DNA of 28,331 nt from a bacterium (GTDB lineage: Bacteria; CLD3; SB21). This document shows, piece after piece, positions 1-6,593 of this stretch. The DNA lies in assembly GCA_013360215.1 (NCBI GenBank), contig JABWCP010000035.1:1-28331 (forward strand), in the 5' to 3' direction. The notes beneath the pieces were generated by a model. That model searched no databases. It saw only the letters and a program-made list of their open reading frames with translations, and was not told the DNA's origin. Position 1 is the stretch's first letter. The number at the start of each line of letters is the position of its first letter. A program made the position numbers and the translations under genes.

Positions 1-627
1 GGTAAATTGATACACCATCCGAATGTCGTGAAAATATACGGAGCGGGATCGAGCGAAACGCGTCGGTTCATCACGATGGAAATGGTGGAAGGCAAGACAT
101 TGAAGCAGTTAATTCGTGAAAAAGGCGCGTTACCTGTGGATGAAACTCTGCGAATGGCACTTCATATTGCCGAGGGGTTGAAAGAGATTCACAGGCATGG
201 TGTTGTTCATCGCGACCTCAAGTCGGAGAATGTATTACTGCGTTCAGCCGGAAGTTTGGTGATCATGGATTTTGGGTTGGCTCGGATTAAAGGTATGACA
301 TCGGCGGCGGCGAGAGATCAACTTGTGGGTACGCTAGCGTATATGAGTCCGGAGCAGAGCCTTGGTAAAGAGGTAGATCATCGTTCAGATATATATAGTT
401 TTGGCGTGATCATGTATGAGATGCTATATGGAGAGATGCCTTTTATTGCGAATAATGAGATGGAGTTGATATTGGCGATTCACAACGAGACCCCGCCACG
501 ACTGGTAGCGGCAGTGCAGACTCCATACTCGGAACTTATCCGAATATGTCTCGCTAAAAGTCCAGAACAACGCTTTGGGGATGTGCAAATGCTAATGAAT
601 AACCTTGGAACATTGAGAGTGAAATAA
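1..627 (+). CDS. Ser/Thr protein kinase, C-terminal part (gene begins before the window)
   Basis: This is the catalytic part of a Hanks-type (PknB-like) kinase that phosphorylates Ser/Thr on partner proteins. The reading frame is open from base 1, so the N-lobe (glycine loop and Lys) lies outside the window. Seen in order: HPNVVKIYGAG (start of strand 4), the hinge region MEMVEG, the catalytic loop HRDLKSENVLL, the metal-binding DFGLA, an activation segment, the SPEQ motif (an APE equivalent), and the DHRSDIYSFGV helix. All key catalytic residues in the visible part are present, so the kinase should be active. It ends soon after the C-lobe with no extra sensor domain at the C-terminus. The stop codon is only 32 bases before the flavoprotein gene, so the two are probably co-transcribed, but any functional link is inference. 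Confidence 0.9.
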   Translation, partial: GKLIHHPNVVKIYGAGSSETRRFITMEMVEGKTLKQLIREKGALPVDETLRMALHIAEGLKEIHRHGVVHRDLKSENVLLRSAGSLVIMDFGLARIKGMTSAAARDQLVGTLAYMSPEQSLGKEVDHRSDIYSFGVIMYEMLYGEMPFIANNEMELILAIHNETPPRLVAAVQTPYSELIRICLAKSPEQRFGDVQMLMNNLGTLRVK

Positions 628-659
628 TATTTTACTTCTTTTGAAGGAGTTCGTAAAAA

Positions 660-1226
660 ATGGATAAAATAAAACAAATTACAATAGCAAGCGGAGGAGT
701 TATTGCGACATCATTTCTACCCTTGTACCTATACGCATTAAGAATCGAATATAACATACAAGTTAATGTAGCGTTGTCGCCGGAGGCATTAAATTTTGTT
801 ACACTTCCTTCGATGCGTGCTATTAGCGGTGGTGTAGTGTATACTAAAAATGTGCAATTTGATTCAAATAACTTGCCTTTACACATTACACTATCACAAT
901 CCGATTTGTTAATATTATATCCAGCCTCAGCAAGAATAATAGCGCAATGTGCTACCGGCGAAATTAATTGTTGTGTTACAAGATTATTTGCATTTACACC
1001 TAAAGAAAAAATTATAATATGTCCGATATTGCACCCACAAATGGAGCGTCAATTATATCAACCGCATATAACAAAGCTTGAATCTTTGGGTTGTAAAATT
1101 ATAGGTTCAATCGAAGAAGCTCCGAATTGGGTACAAATTCAGAATTTTTTTATAAAAAAGTTACGACTAAAAGCAAGAGATGGAAATTTAAGAAGCCATT
1201 TACTGTCTTCGTTAATTATGGGATAA
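660..1226 (+). CDS. HFCD-family flavoprotein resembling EpiD/LanD peptidyl-cysteine decarboxylases
   Basis: This 188-residue protein has the layout of homo-oligomeric FMN-containing Cys decarboxylases (EpiD/MrsD, Dfp, DmrB). Seen: an N-terminal beta strand with SGGVIA (residues 11-16), the likely active-site His75 in HITLS, the PAS of a PASANT-type motif (residues 88-92, PASAR), and CPILHPQME (121-129) where the family has PxMNxxM, followed by a KLESLG segment. The length equals that of LanD enzymes and is much shorter than bifunctional CoaBC. Oddities: the Asn of PASANT is Arg, and the Asn of PxMNxxM is His. These residues matter for substrate handling in EpiD, so oxidative decarboxylation of Cys is a hypothesis only. 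The start is supported by AAGGAG ten bases upstream. The 3' end overlaps the facing MfnF-like gene by 15 bases. A DmrB-like flavin reductase is an alternative. Confidence 0.75.
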   Translation: MDKIKQITIASGGVIATSFLPLYLYALRIEYNIQVNVALSPEALNFVTLPSMRAISGGVVYTKNVQFDSNNLPLHITLSQSDLLILYPASARIIAQCATGEINCCVTRLFAFTPKEKIIICPILHPQMERQLYQPHITKLESLGCKIIGSIEEAPNWVQIQNFFIKKLRLKARDGNLRSHLLSSLIMG

Positions 1227-2330
1227 TACGGGCGGTAATCTTCGTTTTAGAAATAGCTCAGTGGCTTTGTGGCAAGCACCATAAGCTGAACTCATAATAG
1301 CCATTTCTTCGCTTATTAAGAGTTTAGCGATATGGATATTTTCTTTTTTTATGCCTGTTTTCATTAATGCCGGCATACATAGTGTCTCCCCTCCCAAGCC
1401 AAAAACAATAGCCTGTTTGCATTTACTAAAACCTTTTTTTGCCTTTCTGATCTCCACACTAAGTAGATCAATAGCCGCAACATAAAATTGGTTAGCAATA
1501 TCCTGCCACTCTTTTGTGGAAAAGAAAGTGGAATCCATATCTATGGTATCCGCTATAGCTCTTATAGCATCTTTTTTGGAACCTAAAGCTCCAAATAGGG
1601 ATAACTGATTGCTTAATTCGGTTGAAAGAAGTTCCAATAATGTGGAAATGGATTGAAACGTAACACCTCTTGGAATTACGTGAAATTTATTACCTTTAAT
1701 TCTAACTTCTTTTAGAAGATACTCCAAAGGAGTGGTTTGAGTGCCAATCCATATCAGTCGTCCCGATTGAATTCTCTTGTAATGAGTTTGTGAAACTTTA
1801 GAATCGGGGGGGATGATTTTTCCGTTAATCAGTTGAAAAACTGCAGTGGTCGATCCGCCCATATCTAACACGAGACCGCTGAAAAAGGGAGGGGTTAGGC
1901 GTTTTGCCAAATGAGCGGTACCGACCGAATTTGTGAAGAAGAAATTCTGAAGACTATCGTCGGATAGAGAACTGATTCTGGAAGTTAGAACAACTGATGT
2001 ATCTTGTGTAAAAAGATACGTGTTAGTCTTAGGCAAAAGAGCTTTTAAAACTGACGCTGTATGTTTAACGCCTTCTGAAAATGTCTGATACGAATAGCCT
2101 GAGCTTATTCCTGCGACTAAACTACATATCTTTTTTTGGTAGCCGACTCCTATGTTATCAATCAGTAGATTTCGAATATATCGTTCGAAATTAGACGACC
2201 GATCATATTTTGTAAACCCTGTATGATCAATATTGCAAGTGCACCACTTTATTTGTCGGGACTCACAATCATAAATAAAAACCTTGATTTTGCTGTTGCC
2301 GATATCTAGTCCGATGCATTTATTGCCCAT
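1212..2330 (-). CDS. ASKHA-fold protein resembling MfnF / H4MPT-linked C1-transfer family or hydantoinase A
   Basis: This 372-residue soluble protein has the two phosphate-binding loops of the ASKHA (acetate/sugar kinase, Hsp70, actin) fold: GLDIGNSKIKV (residues 7-17) and LVLDMGGSTTAVF (153-165). An adenosine-site-like segment, VFGLGGETLCMP, is at 309-320. The stretch GRLIWIGTQTTPLEYLL (190-206) resembles the GELVYTGV-RTP segment that I recall from the MfnF/'H4MPT-linked C1 transfer' family. MfnF makes a C-N bond during methanofuran synthesis; that activity is not implied here, because no other methanofuran or H4MPT genes are present. The gene is the last of a three-gene operon, ten bases after the Cys-terminated peptide. 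No strong Shine-Dalgarno site is seen, so it may be translated by coupling. An ATP-dependent role on the peptide or on a small molecule joined to it is inference. Confidence 0.6.
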   Translation of the reverse strand: MGNKCIGLDIGNSKIKVFIYDCESRQIKWCTCNIDHTGFTKYDRSSNFERYIRNLLIDNIGVGYQKKICSLVAGISSGYSYQTFSEGVKHTASVLKALLPKTNTYLFTQDTSVVLTSRISSLSDDSLQNFFFTNSVGTAHLAKRLTPPFFSGLVLDMGGSTTAVFQLINGKIIPPDSKVSQTHYKRIQSGRLIWIGTQTTPLEYLLKEVRIKGNKFHVIPRGVTFQSISTLLELLSTELSNQLSLFGALGSKKDAIRAIADTIDMDSTFFSTKEWQDIANQFYVAAIDLLSVEIRKAKKGFSKCKQAIVFGLGGETLCMPALMKTGIKKENIHIAKLLISEEMAIMSSAYGACHKATELFLKRRLPPVLSHN

Positions 2331-2340
2331 ATTATAGCTA

Positions 2341-2568
2341 TTAGCATCCTACACCACCAGCAGAATCCAAAAGTTCTAGCACACCAAAATTACTTGCAAA
2401 AAGTAAAAAAGAGCTTTGGGTCATAGTCTTAAATAGTTCGGCTTGTTGCGTTGTTATTTTCACCCCTTTTTTATGGGCAGCTTTTTCAGGGTGAGACAAT
2501 AGAAGAGTACGAAATTTATCATCGGAAACAGCGCAATTAAGAAGATCGGATAAATTATTTTTTTTCAT
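2341..2568 (-). CDS. 75-residue putative RiPP precursor peptide with C-terminal Cys
   Basis: This small peptide starts at MKKNNLSDLL and ends in GGVGC. The start at 2568 is set by a perfect GGAGG five bases upstream; a longer reading from 2646 has no such site and would lie wholly inside the deoxyribosyltransferase-like gene. Residues 6-48 look like a helical leader (FRTLLLSHPEKA, then a Gly and TTQQAELFKTM). That pattern is shared with nitrile-hydratase-like and Franean1_4349-type RiPP precursors and related small proteins. Residues 51-75 form a hydrophobic stretch (SSFLLFASNFGVLELL), then DSAGGVGC. Only two Cys are present, Cys12 and the terminal Cys75. The terminal Cys beside an EpiD-like flavoprotein gene suggests C-terminal modification. 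The start overlaps the end of the upstream gene by 14 bases. No protease or dedicated exporter gene lies next to it. Precursor status is inferred. Confidence 0.6.
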   Translation of the reverse strand: MKKNNLSDLLNCAVSDDKFRTLLLSHPEKAAHKKGVKITTQQAELFKTMTQSSFLLFASNFGVLELLDSAGGVGC

Positions 2569-3091
2569 AAGTCCTCCATGATAATGGATTGAGGTTAAGA
2601 GATTGTGTAAGAAAAGATTTTTGAATAATTTTATCGTAGATCTCAAAAATTTTATCAGTCAAATCATGAGAATCATTCGTAAATAGTATAGGAATTGTAG
2701 TAAGCATGGTATCCCTTAGTGCTGCATCATAGATTGCTTTATCTAAACAAAGTAATCCATTTAAATTACCTTTAACCATCCAGTTTTGGAAAAAACGACA
2801 ATTTGCCTGAACAATTCCAATCAATGGTTTGTTTCTAGCTGCATACCAACCTGCTTCACTTGCGCAATCGATTCCAAAGGCATCTAATAGGATAATACCT
2901 GCGTCGGAGTTCTCCATTTCACTAATACATTGTTCATAAATTTTCTTGGGAAACTGAGAATGGGGTATATCTGGAAAGGTGAATTCTTGAGGAAGAATCA
3001 GTGATATTCGTTTCTCATCCAACTTTGATTTAAAATGAGAATTTATAGGCGCGTTTATGATACTTGCTGACAGGTATAAATTTAGTTTCAT
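2555..3091 (-). CDS. Nucleoside 2-deoxyribosyltransferase-like protein
   Basis: This 178-residue protein resembles the nucleoside 2-deoxyribosyltransferase family, enzymes that cleave or exchange the N-glycosidic bond of (deoxy)nucleosides or nucleotides. Seen: an N-terminal strand LYLSASI (residues 5-11), a conserved-type Asp63 and Asp70 in SDAGIILLD, and the segment GIDCASEAGWYAARNKP (73-89). The last matches the family's D-G-T-x-x-E-x-G-x-A pattern, with Glu79 the expected nucleophile. The rest is less conserved. It is the first gene of the minus-strand operon, with a promoter at 3150-3178, and its last codons overlap the start of the peptide gene. In other systems such folds hydrolyse CMP-type nucleotides (MilB, BlsM) or act as deoxyribosyltransferases. 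A role in making or removing a nucleoside on the peptide is speculative. Confidence 0.65.
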   Translation of the reverse strand: MKLNLYLSASIINAPINSHFKSKLDEKRISLILPQEFTFPDIPHSQFPKKIYEQCISEMENSDAGIILLDAFGIDCASEAGWYAARNKPLIGIVQANCRFFQNWMVKGNLNGLLCLDKAIYDAALRDTMLTTIPILFTNDSHDLTDKIFEIYDKIIQKSFLTQSLNLNPLSWRTYEKK

Positions 3092-3149
3092 TCTGTTTGT
3101 ATAAGTTGAGAAACTTAGAGCTTATAAAACATATATATATGTAATAAAG

Positions 3150-3178
3150 AATGTAATGTCATGTTGCTCTTTTGTCAA
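3150..3178 (-). promoter_or_regulatory. Sigma-70-like promoter of the peptide operon
   Basis: On the minus strand, TTGACA (3178-3173) is followed by exactly 17 bases and TACATT (3155-3150), a very good -35/-10 pair. A start near 3143 would give a leader of about 50 bases. A 14-base perfect AT palindrome, ACATATATATATGT (3129-3142), falls at or just after that start and might be an operator or simply AT-rich initial sequence. The nearest downstream gene on this strand is the deoxyribosyltransferase-like gene starting at 3091. Confidence 0.6.
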
Positions 3179-3307
3179 CAAAAAAACACATGTATACCAA
3201 TTGCTTATTTCAATAAATCAATGAAGATTAAAATTTTCAAAATCCCTTGCGAAGCGGGCTATTTCTTTTAAATTAAAATCATAACACTTACGGTTCCTCA
3301 CGGGTAT

Positions 3308-5050
3308 ATGATCAAAATTTATGAAAGCCTGCAGGATTTGCAGGTCAAAATAGACGAAACGTTCAAAGAGCTATCGCAGGGATTTAATAAAGTCAACGGC
3401 GCGATCACGCAAAAAAACCTTCCCGCCGCCGAATCCGCACTCAATGATCTTTTTAAAGCGTTTATGTCGCGTACCCGTGCGATAAACGCCCAGTCGGCGT
3501 CGGTCGGCGCGGACATCAAAAAAATAGAATCCCAGTGCGCTGAAATATCCGCCGAAAAAGAACAATTCAAAGCGTTGTATAATTCCGGCATCGCGATGAC
3601 GACGCAAGGCGAATTGCAGGGACTGATCACATTTGCGATGGATCAGATGACCTATCATCTTCGCGCGGAACGTGGTTTTCTGATTTTGGTGGATGAGCAC
3701 GGAGAACGCGAATACTTTGTCAGTAAAAATTTTGACGGACAAAATATAGACGACCCGGCCGCCGAAGTGAGCACCAGCGTAATTCAAAAAACATTGGATG
3801 CGTTACAACCGATCAAGGTGGACGACGATACACTATCCGAGAGCATCATGAAACAAGGTAGTTTTGTGCGCCTCGGGCTTCGTGCCGTGATGTCGGTGCC
3901 GATCATTTTCAGGAAAAAATTACTCGGTGTGGTCTATCTTGACCGGCGGGAAGAAACCAAAGGTTTTTCGGATAACGACTTGGCTTTTCTGATGGCATTT
4001 TCCCGGCAGATTGCTTTTCGGGTTAATGAACTCAAGGAACAACAGCATGTTCATACCGAATACGAACGCCGTGATCGCAATCGCTTACAATCGTTGCGAG
4101 AAAAATATAATTTTTCAGAAATCATCGGCAAAAGCGAACGGTTGGTCAAAGTACTTGAATTGGCCGGTAAGGTAGCATCTTCTGAGGTTACTGTTTTGAT
4201 CCAAGGCGAGAGCGGTACGGGTAAAGAATTGATCGCCCGTGCCATTCATTTTAACAGCGACCGGTACGAACATAAATTCATAGCTATCAATTGTGGTGCG
4301 ATTCCTTCGGAACTTCTCGAATCGGAATTATTCGGATACGAATCGGGTGCATTTACCGGTGCCGTCAAAACCAAAATTGGAAAATTTGAAGCGGCGCATC
4401 GCGGAACCTTGTTTTTGGATGAAGTAGCCGAGTTGTCTATGAACCTTCAGGCCAAAATTTTACGTGTTCTGCAAACCAAAGAACTCGAACGTCTTGGCAG
4501 TACGGAAACGCGCAAAATCGACCTGCGCATTATATCGGCCAGCAATAAAAACCTCCAGCAGATGGTGCGGGAAGGTAAATTTCGTGAAGATTTATATTAC
4601 CGTCTCAAAGTCGTAGAGATCGAATTACCGGCGTTACGAGAACGGAAGGAAGATATTCATCTTCTGGTTAGTTTTTTTGTTCAGAAATACGGCGAACAAC
4701 GGATTCAGTCGGTCAGCGAAGATGCGATGGATATTTTAGAAAACTACGCATGGCACGGCAATATCCGTGAATTGGAAAATGTCATTCAACGTGCGATCAT
4801 TCTTTCGTCCGGCGCGCAGATCGAAGTGCAGGATTTACCTCCGGAGATTGTTTCCAAAACGGAAAGCGGATATAAGGTAGACAAAGATTTGTCGCTCGAA
4901 GACGCGGAAACGGATTTTCGGCGATGGTTCGTGTTACGCGCACTGCGGAAAAGTAACAACAATAAATCCAAAGCCGCTGAAATGCTTGGCATCAACCGCA
5001 CCCACTTTTTTCGTATGCTCAATCAACTGGGCATATCCGACTCAGAATAG
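3308..5050 (+). CDS. Sigma-54-dependent transcriptional activator (GAF-AAA+-Fis HTH)
   Basis: This 580-residue bacterial enhancer-binding protein opens promoter complexes of RNA polymerase-sigma-54 using ATP. Domains seen: an N-terminal helical stretch (1-85, probably coiled coil), a GAF sensor domain (about 90-240), and a central AAA+ domain (about 270-495). The AAA+ domain has Walker A GESGTGKE (300-307), the sigma-54 contact loop GAFTGA (347-352), Walker B TLFLDE (367-372) and arginine-finger region FREDLYYRL (425-433). A Fis-type helix-turn-helix (about 550-575) has the typical SKAAEMLGINRTHFFR. All catalytic motifs are intact. No receiver domain is present, so the input is probably a ligand, redox or protein signal sensed by GAF. 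A strong -24/-12 promoter lies 150 bases downstream, an obvious candidate target. There is no clear Shine-Dalgarno site before the ATG. Confidence 0.95.
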   Translation: MIKIYESLQDLQVKIDETFKELSQGFNKVNGAITQKNLPAAESALNDLFKAFMSRTRAINAQSASVGADIKKIESQCAEISAEKEQFKALYNSGIAMTTQGELQGLITFAMDQMTYHLRAERGFLILVDEHGEREYFVSKNFDGQNIDDPAAEVSTSVIQKTLDALQPIKVDDDTLSESIMKQGSFVRLGLRAVMSVPIIFRKKLLGVVYLDRREETKGFSDNDLAFLMAFSRQIAFRVNELKEQQHVHTEYERRDRNRLQSLREKYNFSEIIGKSERLVKVLELAGKVASSEVTVLIQGESGTGKELIARAIHFNSDRYEHKFIAINCGAIPSELLESELFGYESGAFTGAVKTKIGKFEAAHRGTLFLDEVAELSMNLQAKILRVLQTKELERLGSTETRKIDLRIISASNKNLQQMVREGKFREDLYYRLKVVEIELPALRERKEDIHLLVSFFVQKYGEQRIQSVSEDAMDILENYAWHGNIRELENVIQRAIILSSGAQIEVQDLPPEIVSKTESGYKVDKDLSLEDAETDFRRWFVLRALRKSNNNKSKAAEMLGINRTHFFRMLNQLGISDSE

Positions 5051-5133
5051 CTCTGTTATAGCTCTCTCTTTCCCTTCCCAAGCCCCATTTCTGAAATCGC
5101 GTAGCATTTTTGCGACCATTTACACATTTCGGT

Positions 5134-5172
5134 CTGTCGTATTATTGTAACACATTTTACGATTTATGACAG
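5134..5172. promoter_or_regulatory. Candidate upstream activator site (imperfect inverted repeat)
   Basis: CTGTCGTA (5134-5141) and TACGATTTATGACAG (5158-5172) contain inverted elements CTGTC/GACAG and TCGTA/TACGA with unequal spacing. They lie 30-70 bases upstream of the -24/-12 promoter, where a sigma-54 activator could bind. The symmetry is weak, so this is only a candidate. Confidence 0.25.
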
Positions 5173-5201
5173 CGTGAGGTTGATTTTTTTAATGTTAATT
5201 T

Positions 5202-5218
5202 TTGGCACAGCAATTGAT
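5202..5218 (+). promoter_or_regulatory. Sigma-54 (-24/-12) promoter
   Basis: The sequence TTGGCACAGCAATTGAT fits the consensus YTGGCAC-N5-TTGCW: the -24 element is exact, the spacer is five bases, and the -12 element reads TTGA rather than TTGC. Transcription would start near 5229, just before the GTG start at 5251. A gene for a sigma-54 activator ends 150 bases upstream, which supports the call. Confidence 0.7.
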
Positions 5219-5250
5219 AAACCTACAATACCATTATCAGGGATTTCATA

Positions 5251-5460
5251 GTGAAAAAAAAGGTTCTCATTTTTAATCAAGACATTGATGAATTATCAGC
5301 TATACGCCAGGTATTGGTTCGGGAAGGGTATGAAGCGATAACGGCATCCAACTGGGATACGGCGACTAAACTTTTCGCCAGCCTTGAGATTGACTATGTG
5401 CTTATGAATGGTAAATCCGGCGATATTCAGCGCGTTTTACAAAGCGCACTCAAGATGTGA
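5251..5460 (+). CDS. Short receiver-like protein lacking the phospho-acceptor Asp
   Basis: This 69-residue protein starts at a GTG codon. Its N-terminal half reads like a response-regulator receiver domain: KKVLIFNQDIDELSAIRQVLVREGYEA, then DTATKLFASLEIDYVLMNGKSG. In a normal receiver the acidic pair would be where NQD sits, and the acceptor Asp would sit in DYVLMN, where an Asn is found. The domain stops after strand 3 and lacks the Thr/Lys half, so it cannot be a functional phosphorelay receiver. It is either a decayed remnant or a small protein that binds a partner as a receiver mimic. Its own sigma-54 promoter and strong terminator argue for expression as a single-gene unit of about 310 bases. 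The RNA itself might also matter. Confidence 0.6.
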   Translation: MKKKVLIFNQDIDELSAIRQVLVREGYEAITASNWDTATKLFASLEIDYVLMNGKSGDIQRVLQSALKM

Positions 5461-5506
5461 TCAAGTATTCGTACTGCAGCTTTAAAAAGTTGCTCGTGCG
5501 TGAGGA

Positions 5507-5538
5507 CCGCGCGGTTCTAATGGCCGCGCGGATTTTTT
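5507..5538 (+). terminator. Rho-independent terminator of the short receiver-like gene
   Basis: Arms CCGCGCGG (5507-5514) and CCGCGCGG (5524-5531) can pair around a nine-base loop, followed by ATTTTTT. The stem is eight G-C pairs. Confidence 0.85.
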
Positions 5539-5626
5539 GAAAAGTATGTTGGATATCATAGACAAACGTAAAGCCGTAAGGTAAATTTCGATCATAAGTA
5601 ATCATTAAAATCAATGGGAGGATTTT

Positions 5627-6451
5627 ATGAAACATCTAATGACAGGGGCTTGTATTTTGGTGTTGGTTGCGTTGACTTCATGTGGTGGTGATGATGCCGC
5701 CAAACCGGAAGAATTCGGAACGCAGGAAGAAGCCCTCACGGCTCTGAATGCAAATAAATCGAATATGTTGCTGGCTTTGGATGCCGCGGAAGGAGCAATT
5801 GATGCGGCTTCAGGTTTTGGATTAGACAAACGTTCCGCGTATAATTCCAAGAAACTTAACCGTGCAATGACTTATACGTACGACGCATCTACGGGTTGGT
5901 GGACGGACGAGTATACCAATTCATCCGGCGGGTATAATTATGATTACACATGGAACATTCGTTTTACACCACGCGATGCTAATGGGTATTCGACGGATGA
6001 AACTTCAAAAATGGAATATAAATACGATTATCTTTATAACGGGGCAAACACATATTATTCATATGACATGGATCTGGGTGCCGATATGACGTTGACGGGC
6101 GTCAATGCGTATCGTGCAGCGACCGGAAATCTTGTATTAAATGGTACGAATGCAATCAGTTATGTTTGGGATTATTCGTACCTCACGTATGATTACACGT
6201 ATGATTATAGTCATAAATATACCTATAAGTCTCTAGAGATATCACCCGATGGTGACTATCCTGAAGGCGGTTCGGTCAGTTTCACCATTCGTTCCAAGTT
6301 TGAAGGTGAGATAGGTGAAGAAGGTGGTGATGCATTGAATTATTATGTCGCCGGAAAGATAACGTTCGACGGAGACAATACGGCGCTGCTCGAATTCGGC
6401 GGTTTTTCTTTTATTCTTAATTTGGATACCAATGAAGTAACACCGGCATAA
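5627..6451 (+). CDS. Tyr-rich lipoprotein of unknown function, copy 1
   Basis: A 274-residue lipoprotein. A Lys-containing N-terminus and hydrophobic run lead to a lipobox LTSC with the lipidated Cys at residue 19, followed by GGDD. No Asp directly follows the Cys, so outer-membrane sorting is likely if the cell is Gram-negative. The mature part has a helical Ala-rich region (about 30-75), then a beta-rich, Tyr/Asp-rich region with NRAMTYTYDASTGWW, RFTPRDANG and KMEYKYD. It ends with KITFDGDNTALLEFGGFSF. I do not recognise the family. The alternating aromatic pattern suggests a beta-barrel or lipocalin-like fold on the cell surface (inference). It is a paralog of the next gene, with the same length and layout. 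GGGAGG seven bases before the ATG fixes the start. Confidence 0.85.
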   Translation: MKHLMTGACILVLVALTSCGGDDAAKPEEFGTQEEALTALNANKSNMLLALDAAEGAIDAASGFGLDKRSAYNSKKLNRAMTYTYDASTGWWTDEYTNSSGGYNYDYTWNIRFTPRDANGYSTDETSKMEYKYDYLYNGANTYYSYDMDLGADMTLTGVNAYRAATGNLVLNGTNAISYVWDYSYLTYDYTYDYSHKYTYKSLEISPDGDYPEGGSVSFTIRSKFEGEIGEEGGDALNYYVAGKITFDGDNTALLEFGGFSFILNLDTNEVTPA

Positions 6452-6480
6452 ATTTCCCCTTTCTTATTGGATTACAACCA

Positions 6481-6518
6481 AACCGCTTCGGTTCGTCATA
6501 GAGCCGGGCGGTTTTTTT
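6481..6518 (+). terminator. Rho-independent terminator after lipoprotein copy 1
   Basis: AACCGC-TT-CGGTTC pairs with GAGCCG-G-GCGGTT around a short loop, followed by seven T. The same element, nearly base for base, follows copy 2. Confidence 0.85.
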
Positions 6519-6593
6519 ATGTAGATTTTTATTGGCTTCAGGCAACTCTTATCGTACCTTGCCCATATAGCCATAAAAACAAGGGAGGTAATT

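Noticed and set aside
2569-2646. Longer start for the Cys-terminated peptide
   Set aside because: It has no ribosome site, whereas the ATG at 2568 has a perfect GGAGG, and the extra residues would be coded inside the neighbouring gene.
3371-3787. Long minus-strand frames inside the sigma-54 activator, and similar antisense frames elsewhere (for example 23683-24294 and 27488-28048)
   Set aside because: They are shadows of strongly recognisable genes in other frames, with no domains of their own.
5461-5506. Possible second half of the receiver domain after the stop at 5460, by frameshift
   Set aside because: Only 46 bases remain before the terminator, too few for strands 4-5, and I see no Thr or Lys motif of a receiver in them.
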